NCBI RefSeq assembly: GCF_000452705.1
Contig: NZ_CP007014.1
Coordinates: forward strand, 5,176,501-5,240,500
Source of the DNA: Pseudomonas syringae CC1557
GTDB taxonomy: Bacteria; Pseudomonadota; Gammaproteobacteria; Pseudomonadales; Pseudomonadaceae
Length of the DNA stretch: 64,000 nt
Direction of reading: 5' to 3'
Shown piece by piece: positions 1-12,047 of the stretch (within the stretch, counting starts at the first letter, position 1; each line of letters begins with the position of its first letter). The position numbers were made by a program, and so were the translations under genes. Under the pieces are notes generated by a model. That model was not told the DNA's origin. It did not search any database and saw only the letters and a program-made list of their open reading frames with translations.

Positions 1-468
1 CACGCGCCTGCTCGATCAGTTCTTTCGGCAGCGGCAACCACGAAGGCGTGCCACTGACCGGAACCTTGAGGACCGTGCCATAGGCTTCGCTGATCAGGTA
101 GCGATTACCGGCAGCGTCACAACTGACACCTTCGAAATCCAGGTTGCCGCCGCGCACCACCGCTGAAAGACCCGCCATCGAGCGCAGCTTCAGCGGCAGA
201 TAGCTCTGCGGTGCCGGAGCCTCGATAGCGTGTGGCTCGGCCTTCCAGGTGTTTTCCGAGACATCAAGACTGTAAAGCAGGTTGTCGTCGCGGTCGGAAA
301 CCGTCCACAGCCGGCCATTGCACATGGCCAGTCCGGACAGATTGCCACCGACCATGCCATCCACCGGATGCTCGGATTGCAGCTTCAAGCCCTCGATCGG
401 CGCGGCGAGAACCGGCATGCCTGCAGACGCCAGAACAGCAAGGACCAGCGTGGCGAGCCAGGCTCGCA

Positions 469-469
<1 letters not shown>
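1..469 (-). CDS. Esterase-like/phytase-like secreted protein, N-terminal part (3' end outside window)
   Basis: The reverse strand opens with an ATG at 469 and stays open to the window edge, giving about 156 residues that begin MRAWLATLVLAVLASAG. This is a clear Sec signal peptide with a likely cleavage site after LAA around residue 23. The mature part has short beta-propeller-like stretches (NLSGLAMCNGRLWTVSDRDD, NLDFEGVSCD, NRYLISEAYG) typical of the 'esterase-like activity of phytase' family. Its start codon shares one base with the parE stop (TGATG), so it is translationally coupled behind parE. In P. aeruginosa a gene of this kind also follows parE. The substrate is unknown and the C-terminal part cannot be judged. 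Confidence 0.75.
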
Positions 470-2382
<1,913 letters not shown>

Positions 2383-2448
2383 TTATCAATCTTTCATGGA
2401 ATTTCGGGATTCAATGTTCTTGCATTCATGTGACCGGGCATCAGTCAC

Positions 2449-3066
2449 CTACAGCGCCGACAGGTCGATCTTTTGCAGCAGTTCCGGTGCAAACCCGGCA
2501 AAACCCAACACCGCAGGCAAGCGCTCGGCAAAGCCCTGAAAGCTATGGTCGCCGCCCGCCTGAATGCGCAAGGCACAGGCCCGGTAAAACGTCTCGGCGC
2601 GCCGGTAATCGAGCGTTTCGTCACCGGTCTGCAACCACACCTGAAACTGCTGCGGGTCTTGCGGAGCGGGAACTTCCAGCTCGGCCAGCGCCTGAATGTG
2701 ATCTTCGGTCAGCTGCCATTGCTCGCCTGTGTACAGATTCTGCTGCATGCCCAGAAACCCGTCGAACAGCTGGTGCGGATTGACCGCCGGGTTGATCAGC
2801 ACGGCCTTGAGACCGTGGCGCTGCGCCAAATGAGTCGCATAGTAGCCGCCGAGGGAGCTGCCGACCAGTAATGGGCGCCCCAGTTCGACAATGGCGGACT
2901 CAAGCTGAAGCATGGCCTGACGCGGATGGTGATGCAGCTCAGGAACCTGTAGCCGGTCGGCCAGCCCCAAGGAGGTCATCAGCGCGATCAGTTGACGGGC
3001 CTTTACTGACTGGGCCGAACTGTTCAGGCCATGGATATACAGCAATGCAGGTGTGTCGCTGATCAC
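2449..3066 (-). CDS. yqiA: YqiA-family alpha/beta-hydrolase (esterase)
   Basis: The 205-residue protein has the YqiA layout: the oxyanion-hole strand LYIHGLNSSAQSVKAR near residue 10, the nucleophile elbow GSSLGGYY near residue 70, and the catalytic-histidine segment GGDHSFQGF near residue 175. YqiA of Escherichia coli is a small cytoplasmic esterase acting on short acyl esters; its physiological substrate is uncertain. The start codon is GTG, preceded by GGGAG at a suitable distance. It lies between cpdA and parE, in the conserved Pseudomonas order, all on the minus strand with gaps of 75-88 bases, so co-transcription from cpdA is plausible. Confidence 0.9.
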   Translation of the reverse strand: MISDTPALLYIHGLNSSAQSVKARQLIALMTSLGLADRLQVPELHHHPRQAMLQLESAIVELGRPLLVGSSLGGYYATHLAQRHGLKAVLINPAVNPHQLFDGFLGMQQNLYTGEQWQLTEDHIQALAELEVPAPQDPQQFQVWLQTGDETLDYRRAETFYRACALRIQAGGDHSFQGFAERLPAVLGFAGFAPELLQKIDLSAL

Positions 3067-3154
3067 GCTGTCGCTCCCGAATGCAGTGCAAAGCCGTGCA
3101 GTTTACAGGGACTCAGGCTACAACACCTCACCGGAAACATGTCGAACGGCTCAT

Positions 3155-3961
3155 TTAATAGCCAGTGCCACTCTCGTCGACTTCAAACAGCATACCCGTG
3201 ACCCTGGACACCCCGGTTTCCAGCCGCCCATTGTCATGCAGCCGCAACCAGCGATAGCCCGGCGCCGACGTATCGACCTTGAAATCCACGCTGTGCGGTG
3301 CGAACTGAATACAGGTCGAGGGCGATGCGAGCAGGCGCACGCCATTACGCATCTGGTCATACTCCTGATGCACATGCCCCCAGAGCACAGCCTTGACCTG
3401 CGGGAATCGATCCAGCACCGCAAACAATGCATCAGCGTTGCGCAAACCGATGGGTGCCATCCATTCACAGCCAATGGCCACCGGATGGTGGTGCAGGCAG
3501 ACCAGATGATGTCGGTCAGGCGCTTCGCTCAACGACTGTTCCAGCAACTGTAGTTGCTGCGCAGCCAGAAAACCCGGCACCGAGCCGGGCACCGCCGAAT
3601 CCAGCAGCGTCACCCGCCACTGACCGATGTCGATGACCGGCTCAAGCAGCCCGTCACTCAGCGCAACATGCTCCATCTGTGGCAATTCGTCGTGATTACC
3701 GGCGAACCAGCGCGCTGGCGCAGCAATACGCGTGCTTATCTGTCGAAACGCTTCGTAGGACTCGACGCTGCCATCCTGGGAAATATCCCCGCTGGCCACC
3801 ACCAGATCAATCTGCGGCTGCTCGGCCAGCACCCGATCAACAACTTTTTCCAGACTGTCGCGAGTACTCATGCCCAGCAACGCGCCATCCGCCTCGGCGA
3901 ACAAGTGGCTGTCGGATAACTGCACCAGCAAAACTGACGATGAAGGGGCTGCGCTCGGCAA
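3155..3961 (-). CDS. cpdA: 3',5'-cyclic AMP phosphodiesterase CpdA
   Basis: This is a calcineurin-like metallophosphoesterase with all metal-binding blocks in order: QLSDSHLF, VASGDISQDGS, GNHDE, CLHHHPV and WGHVHQE. CpdA hydrolyses cAMP in the cytoplasm and limits signalling through Vfr/Crp. Start choice: the open frame extends to a TTG at 4006, but the TTG at 3961 has GGGAG six bases upstream and gives a 268-residue protein starting just before the first conserved strand, close to the family norm; I prefer it. The longer form would add 15 residues (MPHHIIALNPPWETP). The setting between a small membrane-protein gene and yqiA fits the Pseudomonas cpdA locus. Confidence 0.92.
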   Translation of the reverse strand: MPSAAPSSSVLLVQLSDSHLFAEADGALLGMSTRDSLEKVVDRVLAEQPQIDLVVASGDISQDGSVESYEAFRQISTRIAAPARWFAGNHDELPQMEHVALSDGLLEPVIDIGQWRVTLLDSAVPGSVPGFLAAQQLQLLEQSLSEAPDRHHLVCLHHHPVAIGCEWMAPIGLRNADALFAVLDRFPQVKAVLWGHVHQEYDQMRNGVRLLASPSTCIQFAPHSVDFKVDTSAPGYRWLRLHDNGRLETGVSRVTGMLFEVDESGTGY

Positions 3962-4048
3962 GGGTGTCTCCCAAGGAGGATTCAGCGCGATTATGTGATG
4001 TGGCAACGAGCGGGTAAACCGGGAATGTGGTCGCGGGTGAGCATTTGG

Positions 4049-4411
4049 TCACATTTGCTGATTCGCTCGATGCTTGAGCACAATTGAAGCAATAAGTCCC
4101 GCCAACACCATCCCGGCCATTCCAGCAACCAACAGGTAGCTTAGAGCGTATTCATAAGGCATGCCGGGCCAGATATACCCTGCCAGCAAAAGCATTGCAG
4201 CAATCCCGAGAATCATTCCTACCAAACCGGCCAGATGAACGGTCCACGGCATGAGCTTCAGAGACAGAACCCCGATGACTGCTCCAATCATGGCCGCATA
4301 CAGCGAATGCTCCCAACGCAACGCGCTGCCCAGCAAGGTAATCAACCCGAGATAAAGGAAAAGGCCGAAGGCGATGCCCGAGACGGACGCTAACGGACGC
4401 CAGTCAGTCAT
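4049..4411 (-). CDS. Small hypothetical integral membrane protein
   Basis: The 120-residue product consists almost wholly of four hydrophobic stretches: VSGIAFGLFLYLGLITLLG, the SLYAAMIGAVIGVLSL region, the LAGLVGMILGIAAMLLLAGY region and the YLLVAGMAGMVLAGLIASIV region. It ends in the polar tail KHRANQQM. An AAGGTGG ribosome-binding site precedes the ATG. I do not recognise a family. It lies upstream of cpdA on the same strand and is not part of the P. aeruginosa order that I recall here, so it may be a lineage-specific insertion. No charged residues within the helices suggest a transport path, and no function is proposed. Confidence 0.6.
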   Translation of the reverse strand: MTDWRPLASVSGIAFGLFLYLGLITLLGSALRWEHSLYAAMIGAVIGVLSLKLMPWTVHLAGLVGMILGIAAMLLLAGYIWPGMPYEYALSYLLVAGMAGMVLAGLIASIVLKHRANQQM

Positions 4412-4681
4412 TTACCGCCACCTTGCAGAGCAGCAAACAATCCGACAGACAATCAGTGTGGATGCCTAAGTAGCTCATTCGTTTTACCTGCAGATTAATT
4501 CAGGTCGAATGTAAGGCATGTAGCGTCAAATCCAAGGTGCTGCGGATTTTTCAGAAACGACCTACAGGATCGATGCTTACTCACTGTCAGCCAATACGAC
4601 TTTTCAATCGATAAGGTCAGGAAGAACACTCAGAACGAAGCAACGAAGGCGTCGCGAGAAAACGACTGAACAAGGGGGGAG

Positions 4682-5134
4682 TTAACGCACCGCTTCAAAC
4701 TCATGCCCACACGCCAGGCAATGGCTCAGCCATTCGCCCAGGAACAGGTTGAGCTGGGCCTTTTCGTCTGGCTGGTGCATTTCAGCGTTGGGATAGGGAT
4801 AGATACCGCGAAAGCGCCGTGCATGTTCGGCACCGATGACTTCGGCCATGCGCGCATCGTGATAGACCTGCACTTCGAGCACGGGCACCGGCAGCCAGGG
4901 CAGGCTGTGTTCCTGGCGGACTTGCAGGGTGGTGGTGTACGGGCAGTCGAGCAGCACTTCGACGGCCAGCACGCCCAGCATCTGGTCGCCCTGGGTGACG
5001 GCGACGCGGCGCGAGCGCTGTTCGTTGCGCATGTCGGGCAGCAGGCGCATCAGGCGCGCATAGTTGGCCTCGCACGCAGCCTGTAGCCCGGCAAGATCGA
5101 CACGGTAGCGTTCGCGCAATAGATTCACGACCAT
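4682..5134 (-). CDS. DUF1249 family protein (YqiB-like)
   Basis: The 150-residue soluble protein begins MVVNLLRERYRVDLAGLQAA and contains the segments QEHSLPWLPVP, EVQVYHDARMAEVI and YPNAEMHQPDEKAQLN, which are characteristic of DUF1249/YqiB proteins. Its first codons overlap the 3' end of nudF by ten bases, so the two are translationally coupled. The E. coli counterparts are also neighbours (nudF-yqiB-cpdA-yqiA-parE), so the order is very old. The biochemical role is unknown. Confidence 0.85.
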   Translation of the reverse strand: MVVNLLRERYRVDLAGLQAACEANYARLMRLLPDMRNEQRSRRVAVTQGDQMLGVLAVEVLLDCPYTTTLQVRQEHSLPWLPVPVLEVQVYHDARMAEVIGAEHARRFRGIYPYPNAEMHQPDEKAQLNLFLGEWLSHCLACGHEFEAVR

Positions 5135-5742
5135 AATCCCCTTATTTCAGCGCGATTCAACGCCAGCCATTGCAAGGCAATGATCGTTGAAGCGTTCTTG
5201 ATTCTTCCGTCTTTCATCGCCTGCATCGCGTCGTCGAACGACCAGACCGTCACGCGGATGTCTTCGCCTTCCGCCTCAAGGCCATGCAAACCACCTGCCC
5301 CTGCGCTGCTGCAGCGCCCCATGTACAGGTGGACGAACTCGTCACTGCCGCCCGGCGAAGGGAAATATTTGGTGATTGGCCACAGCGCATCGAACACCAG
5401 CCCAGCTTCCTCTTCTGCCTCGCGATGAGCAACTTCTTCCGGCAGCTCGTCCTTGTCAATGAGACCGGCAACCAGTTCGATCAACCATGGGTTGTCGGCC
5501 TTCTTCATGGCACCGACGCGGAACTGCTCGATCAGCACCACTTCATCGCGTTTGGCGTCATAAGGAAGCACGCAGACGGCATCGTGACGCACGAACAGTT
5601 CGCGACTGATTTCCTTGCTCATGCCACCTGCGAACAGCTCATGGCGCACATGCAGCTTGTCCAGCTTATAGAAGCCCTTGAAGCAGTTTTCACGGCTGAT
5701 TGTTTCAAACGCTGTAGGTGCAGTTCGTGTGTTCTGGGTCAT
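5125..5742 (-). CDS. nudF: ADP-ribose pyrophosphatase (Nudix hydrolase)
   Basis: A complete Nudix box is present, GLIDKDELPEEVAHREAEEE followed by AGL, matching GX5EX7REUXEEXGU. It is preceded by the ADP-ribose-pyrophosphatase strand EVVLIEQFRVGA and followed by FPSPGGSDE, the proline-containing signature of ADPR-specific Nudix enzymes. The enzyme splits ADP-ribose to AMP and ribose-5-phosphate and clears a reactive NAD breakdown product. An upstream ATG at 5772 is in frame, but the ATG at 5742 (MTQNTRTAPTAFE, 205 residues) agrees better with family length. It is divergently placed from the lipoprotein gene at 5951. Confidence 0.93.
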   Translation of the reverse strand: MTQNTRTAPTAFETISRENCFKGFYKLDKLHVRHELFAGGMSKEISRELFVRHDAVCVLPYDAKRDEVVLIEQFRVGAMKKADNPWLIELVAGLIDKDELPEEVAHREAEEEAGLVFDALWPITKYFPSPGGSDEFVHLYMGRCSSAGAGGLHGLEAEGEDIRVTVWSFDDAMQAMKDGRIKNASTIIALQWLALNRAEIRGLWS

Positions 5743-5950
5743 GGAATTCTCGCTTGCCGCCATTTTGGACATTGGTCCATCCTAACGCGCATCGACGGTC
5801 GGATGCAGCCCCCTTGAACACGCAGGGTAGACGGCCGCAACATAAAACAATTCTAATCTGCCATCTAGCGAACCGAAGTCGTTGTTTACAGTCCAACCAG
5901 CCTGCACACGCACAACGCAACCGCCTTTTTTGACACTGCCAAGGATCAAC

Positions 5951-6697
5951 ATGTCGTTATTGAGGATCACTTCACTGGCTTGCCTGGCCCTGTTGCTCGG
6001 CGCCTGCCAAAGCCTCTTCACACCCAACATGCGCACCCCGCTGCAAGTCCAGCGCGATGCTTCCGAGCTGATCAAGCCGGGCTGCACCACCGCTGACTGC
6101 CCGCTGGTGAACGTCGATACCGTGCATTTCCCCGATGAGCCGCGCCTGGACGCCATCGTCCAGAAGACGCTGCTGCAATTGACCGTCGGTGAAACCAGCG
6201 CGTCGGCACCGCCGTCCGTCAAAGCCTATCAGGAGCAGTTCCTGAGCCAGGCCCAGGGTCGCAACGCCAGTTACCTGCAAGCCAAGGTACGCGAACAGCA
6301 TGACGGTATCGTGGTTGTGGAGCTGTCCAGTTATCTGGATAACGGTGGCGCTCACGGCAATCCCGGCCGTGCGTTCATCAACTATTCGCGTCAGCAACAG
6401 AAAGTTCTGACCCTGGCCGACATGATCATTCCGGGCAAGGAAAGCGAGTTCTGGCAGAAAGCCCAACTGGCTCACCAGGGCTGGCTGGTCTCGACCAAGA
6501 TGAACGAAGACAGCGAATTCATTAAGACCTGGCCTTTCAAGCGCACACCGCATATCGCCCTGACCTACGGTGCCGTGATCCTCAAGTATCCGGTGGAAAC
6601 CATTGCGCCCTACGCAATGGGCCATATCGAACTGAAGATTCCTTATCCGCAGCTCAATGGCATCCTCAGACCGGAACTGTTCCCCGGTCGCGGTTGA
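5951..6697 (+). CDS. Lipoprotein with DUF3298 (RsiV-like) domain
   Basis: The 248-residue product starts MSLLRITSLACLALLLGACQ, a lipoprotein signal whose lipobox LLGAC places the lipidated cysteine at residue 19. The segments VVELSSYLDNGGAHGNPGR and FINYSRQQQKVLTLADMI are typical of the DUF3298/RsiV C-terminal fold (HGN-rich segment). I chose the ATG at 5951 rather than the longer open frame because it begins the lipoprotein signal directly. The final 32 bases overlap the 3' end of the convergent cytX gene. A DUF3298 protein occupies the same place in P. aeruginosa. The function is unknown; RsiV binds lysozyme, but that role is not established for this family branch. Confidence 0.85.
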   Translation: MSLLRITSLACLALLLGACQSLFTPNMRTPLQVQRDASELIKPGCTTADCPLVNVDTVHFPDEPRLDAIVQKTLLQLTVGETSASAPPSVKAYQEQFLSQAQGRNASYLQAKVREQHDGIVVVELSSYLDNGGAHGNPGRAFINYSRQQQKVLTLADMIIPGKESEFWQKAQLAHQGWLVSTKMNEDSEFIKTWPFKRTPHIALTYGAVILKYPVETIAPYAMGHIELKIPYPQLNGILRPELFPGRG

Positions 6698-7955
6698 TTG
6701 CTCCGTCGATCAACAGCTGCAACACGCCAGCGACAATGAGCGCTGGCAGTGTTGCGCCCACTTCGGGATAGAGATTGGCCAGCAGGTGATAGGTGCTGAT
6801 GCCGCCCAGCCACGCCAGCAGACTCATCCAGCGCAGCCCCCTCTCCACGACCTGACCACTGCGCCGACGCAGAATGAAATGGTCAACCAGCACCACGCCG
6901 AACAGCGGCGCGAACACCGAGCCAATCAGCAACAGGAAGTTCTGGTACTGCGCCAATGGCGCGAGACAGGCGATCAAGGTGCAGATCACGCCAATGATCA
7001 ATGCCAGATGCTCGACCTTGATGCGCGTCAGCAGCGCGCTGGAAACCGCAGCCGAGTGGATATCAGCGAACGCATTCTCGGTTTCATCCAGCAGAATCAG
7101 CAACAGCGGAATCCCCAGGCCTGCACCCGCCAGCGCTAGCAGCAAGGCATTGACTTCACCACTCGGCGCAAACGCCAGGGTGTACGCAACGCCGAGGCTC
7201 ATCAGCCAGAAGTTGCCGATGAAAAAACCGACTGCGGTGCCGCCGAAGACACTTCTGGCGCGCTGGCCGAAGCGCGAGTAGTCGGCGATCAATGGCAACC
7301 AGGACAAGGGCATAGCAATGGCAATGTCGAACCCTGAGGCGAACGGCATCGAACCGTCGCCGGTTGTCGCCCACAGCGCGCCCAGATCAGCTTTGGCGAG
7401 CAGGTTCCAGGTCAGCCATGAGCAGGCCGCCAGCAAAATCCATACGCCCCATTTGCGCAAAAAACGGCGCACGAAGGTCAACGGCCCACTGACCGCCAGC
7501 AGGGTGGCCAGCGCACCGAACAACAGTGTCCAGAGCAGCGGACTGGTCAATGGGCTGCCGTCTGCAAAAGCTCGGGCGCCCAACAGGCTGGCGGCATCGC
7601 GCATGACGATAAGCTCGAAAGAGCCCCAACCGATCAGTTGCAGCAGGTTCAACAGCGCAGGTACCGACGCGCCCTTGCTGCCCAGGCTGAGCGTGAGCGC
7701 AGCCATGGACGACAAACCGGTGTCGCAGCCGATCACCGCGACACTGGCGAGCAGCAAAACGCCCAGCAACGTGCCGAGAAAAATCGCCAGCATCGCGCCC
7801 GACATGCCGAGCCCCGGCGCCAGCAAGGCCCCGGTCTGCAATACCATCAGGCCGATGCCAAGGGAAAACCACAGGGAAAACAGATCCCGCCCGCCGAACA
7901 CCCGCTGACTGGCGGGGACGGGGGTGTCGGGGGAATAGGTGCCGGGTGTGTTCAC
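6666..7955 (-). CDS. cytX: Putative hydroxymethylpyrimidine permease CytX
   Basis: The 429-residue protein is a nucleobase:cation symporter-1 (purine-cytosine permease) with about twelve hydrophobic segments, for example LFSLWFSLGIGLMVLQTGA and LIGSVFAPLFGVVLVDHFIL. The NCS1 signature GWGSFELIVMRDAA is near residue 110. The CytX branch of NCS1 is linked to thiamin genes and thought to import the pyrimidine precursor of thiamin. Here it lies 143 bases downstream of thiC on the same strand, hence probably under the same TPP riboswitch. The start is GTG at 7955. Its 3' end overlaps the convergent lipoprotein gene. Confidence 0.87.
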   Translation of the reverse strand: MNTPGTYSPDTPVPASQRVFGGRDLFSLWFSLGIGLMVLQTGALLAPGLGMSGAMLAIFLGTLLGVLLLASVAVIGCDTGLSSMAALTLSLGSKGASVPALLNLLQLIGWGSFELIVMRDAASLLGARAFADGSPLTSPLLWTLLFGALATLLAVSGPLTFVRRFLRKWGVWILLAACSWLTWNLLAKADLGALWATTGDGSMPFASGFDIAIAMPLSWLPLIADYSRFGQRARSVFGGTAVGFFIGNFWLMSLGVAYTLAFAPSGEVNALLLALAGAGLGIPLLLILLDETENAFADIHSAAVSSALLTRIKVEHLALIIGVICTLIACLAPLAQYQNFLLLIGSVFAPLFGVVLVDHFILRRRSGQVVERGLRWMSLLAWLGGISTYHLLANLYPEVGATLPALIVAGVLQLLIDGAINRDRGTVPV

Positions 7956-7984
7956 GTGTATGTCTCATGTGGAGCGTTGATGAA

Positions 7985-8096
7985 CTGATAACGGCGGCGC
8001 TGCGCGCCCAAAGTCGGACGCAGAGCAGGCTTTTGCCCGGTTGGCTCCTGCGCCCTGCGGGCAGAAGCCAACGCTCTAAAGGTGCGGGCTGCTGCT
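7985..8096. repeat. Palindrome-rich thiC-cytX spacer
   Basis: The spacer contains GTCGGACGCAGAGC, the reverse complement of the GCTCTGCGTCCGAT core seen in the repeats near 50.7 kb and 52.2 kb. It also has an inverted repeat around CTGCGCCCTGCGGGCAG, flanked by TTGGCT and AGCCAA arms. It looks like an inverted, partial member of the same intergenic repeat family. It may form a hairpin in the thiC-cytX mRNA. Confidence 0.5.
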
Positions 8097-8098
8097 CT

Positions 8099-10018
<1,920 letters not shown>

Positions 10019-10149
10019 TTATTGTCGGAGTGACCTGATCATGACGGACGGATGCACCAGTGCTGGTGCTGAGTATCGAAAGGAGGCGAAACTGTTCATT
10101 ATTTGAACAATCGACCCCGGACGAAACTCAAGAGGACTCGCCGGGAGAC

Positions 10150-10241
10150 GAGAAATCTTGTTCCCTACGCAGGCGCTAACCTGATCAGGTTCAACGGGAT
10201 CCGGTTTAACCGATCTCAGCCTCATAGCAAGGCACCCCGAC
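10150..10241 (-). promoter_or_regulatory. TPP riboswitch (THI element) upstream of thiC
   Basis: On the minus strand the leader reads GGGGTGCC, then GGCTGAGATCGG (CTGAGA at 10219-10214), then GAACCTGATCAGGTTAGCG and GCGTAGGGAACAAG. These are the hallmark conserved blocks of the thi box in the right order and spacing. It lies about 160 bases upstream of the thiC start, so binding of thiamin pyrophosphate should reduce thiC (and probably cytX) expression. The expression platform between the aptamer and the ribosome-binding site is not resolved here. Confidence 0.96.
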
Positions 10242-10410
10242 AAGAACGCGGTCAGTCTATGACGGGGCGCGGTCGCAATGCCAGCCTATTTGCACAGACC
10301 TCGATAAATGGCGTGAATCGACGATTGTTGCAAAAAGCGTCTGGCTCTACACTCGCTAGCCCGGTTTTTTTCAAACTGTGATTACTTTCTTCATGAACAG
10401 GGAATGCCTC

Positions 10411-11850
10411 ATGTTGCGCAAACTTTCGTTGGTTGTGGCCGTTTCGTTTGCGTCCAGCGGGCTGACCTGGGCAGCCGACCTGCCAATGCCGACCAAGACC
10501 GGCCTGCTGAATGTGTATCAGCAGGCGGTGGACAACAACGCCGACCTCGCCGCTTCGCGCGCTGATTACGATGCCCGCAAAGAAGTCGTGCCGCAGGCGC
10601 GTGCCGGTCTGCTGCCGAATATTTCCGGTAGCGTGCAGAACAGCAACACCCGCACCAGCATCGACCAGCCACGAGCCGTTGCCACCCGCAGCGGCAATGT
10701 CTATCAAGCCACACTGAGCCAGCCGATCTTCCGCGCCGACCGCTGGTTCCAGTTGCAGGCAGCAGAAGCGAGCAACGAACAGGCAGCACTGGAGCTGTCC
10801 GCCACCGAACAGAACCTGATCCTGCAATCGGCGCAGAGCTATTTCAGCGTGTTGCGTGCGCAGGACAACCTGGCGTCGACCAAGGCTGAGGAAGCAGCAT
10901 TCAAACGCCAGCTGGATCAGGCCAATGAGCGCTTCGATGTCGGCCTGTCGGACAAGACCGATGTGCTGCAAGCTCAGGCCAGTTATGACACATCGCGCGC
11001 CAGCCGGCTGCTCGCCAAGCGTCAGGTGGAGGATGCCTTTCAGGCGTTGGTAACCCTGACCAATCGTGAATACAACTCCATCGAAGGCATCGTCCACACG
11101 TTACCGGTGCTCGCGCCCACACCCAATGACGCCAAGGCCTGGGTCGACACCGCCGCACAGCAGAACCTCAATCTGCTGGCCAGTAACTACGCGGTCAGCG
11201 CCGCCGAAGAAACCCTGCGCCAGCGCAAGGCCGGGCACGCACCGACACTGGACGCCGTGGCCACCTACCAGCGTGGCGACAACGACGCACTGGGTTTCAG
11301 CAACCCCAACTACACCGGCCGCAATTACGGCGGCGATGTCGAGCAGCGCAGCATTGGTGTGCAGTTGAATATCCCGATCTATAGCGGCGGTTTGACCAGC
11401 TCGCAGGTGCGCGAGGCTTATTCGCGGTTGAGCCAGAGCGAGCAGCGTCGTGAAAGCCTGCGCCGTCAGGTGGTGGAAAACACCCGCAACCTGCACCGTG
11501 CCGTGAACACTGATGTGGAGCAGGTCCAGGCGCGCAAGCAGTCGATCATCTCCAACCAGAGCGCGCTGGAAGCCACGGAAATCGGCTATCAGGTCGGTAC
11601 GCGCAACATCGTCGACGTGCTGGATGCGCAGCGCCAGCTGTATGCCTCGGTGCGTGATTACAACAACACGCGCTATGACTATATCCTCGACAACCTGCGC
11701 CTCAAGCAGGCAGCCGGCACCCTGAACCCCGGCGACCTGCAGGACCTGTCGCGCTACCTGAAGCCTGACTACAACCCGGACAAGGACTTCCTGCCGCCGG
11801 ACCTGGCGACTGCGACGCAGAAGAACTTCGAGCGGCCTGCGCAACGCTGA
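10411..11850 (+). CDS. tolC: TolC-family outer-membrane channel protein
   Basis: The 479-residue protein begins with signal peptide MLRKLSLVVAVSFASSG, cleaved near TWAADLP. It is built of the two structural repeats of TolC channels: long coiled-coil regions (TEQNLILQSAQSYFSVLRAQ and the matching VEQVQARKQSIISNQSALEA) and strands such as QLNIPIYSGGLTSSQV. It serves as the exit duct for type I secretion and efflux pumps. The P. aeruginosa gene next to thiC is the TolC homologue OpmH. The start at 10411 follows AGGGA and opens the signal peptide; an upstream in-frame start at 10378 would spoil it. Confidence 0.92.
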   Translation: MLRKLSLVVAVSFASSGLTWAADLPMPTKTGLLNVYQQAVDNNADLAASRADYDARKEVVPQARAGLLPNISGSVQNSNTRTSIDQPRAVATRSGNVYQATLSQPIFRADRWFQLQAAEASNEQAALELSATEQNLILQSAQSYFSVLRAQDNLASTKAEEAAFKRQLDQANERFDVGLSDKTDVLQAQASYDTSRASRLLAKRQVEDAFQALVTLTNREYNSIEGIVHTLPVLAPTPNDAKAWVDTAAQQNLNLLASNYAVSAAEETLRQRKAGHAPTLDAVATYQRGDNDALGFSNPNYTGRNYGGDVEQRSIGVQLNIPIYSGGLTSSQVREAYSRLSQSEQRRESLRRQVVENTRNLHRAVNTDVEQVQARKQSIISNQSALEATEIGYQVGTRNIVDVLDAQRQLYASVRDYNNTRYDYILDNLRLKQAAGTLNPGDLQDLSRYLKPDYNPDKDFLPPDLATATQKNFERPAQR

Positions 11851-11878
11851 GGTTGCTGGCCGTTCTGGATGCTTTTAA

Positions 11879-12042
11879 GGCATGCAGCGCGGCGCAGATG
11901 TGTGACCCGGAGCGTCACCCAGGCATTCTCGCGCTGGAGCGTGAGGAACGATAGGCGTCTGCACAGGCGTGAGGAACGAGAATCTCAACTATCGTGCCGA
12001 CGCTCTGCGTCGGTATGCAGTTCTGGGCGCTCCGCGCCCTCC
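11879..12042. repeat. Intergenic palindromic repeat, copy A
   Basis: The stretch between tolC and waaA contains GCGGCGCAGATGTGTGACC, GAGCGTCAC, GCATTCTCGCGCTGGAGCGT, AGGAACGATAG and later GACGCTCTGCGTCGGTATGC with GCAGTTCTGG. The same modules recur in the same order at 50519-50712 and partly, in altered order, at 52186-52318. It holds several short inverted repeats (GTGAC/GTCAC, GGGCGCTCCGCGCCC) and no open frame that I would call a gene. Confidence 0.75.
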
Positions 12043-12047
12043 CCGAT

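Noticed and set aside
4412..4681. Small gene or RNA in the gap upstream of the 120-residue membrane protein
   Set aside because: No open frame with a ribosome-binding site and no strong hairpin or known RNA motif was found in these 270 bases.
11879..12042. CRISPR-like array near tolC
   Set aside because: The repeated modules are not evenly spaced, there are no unique spacers of constant length, and no cas genes are near. They fit an intergenic palindromic repeat family.
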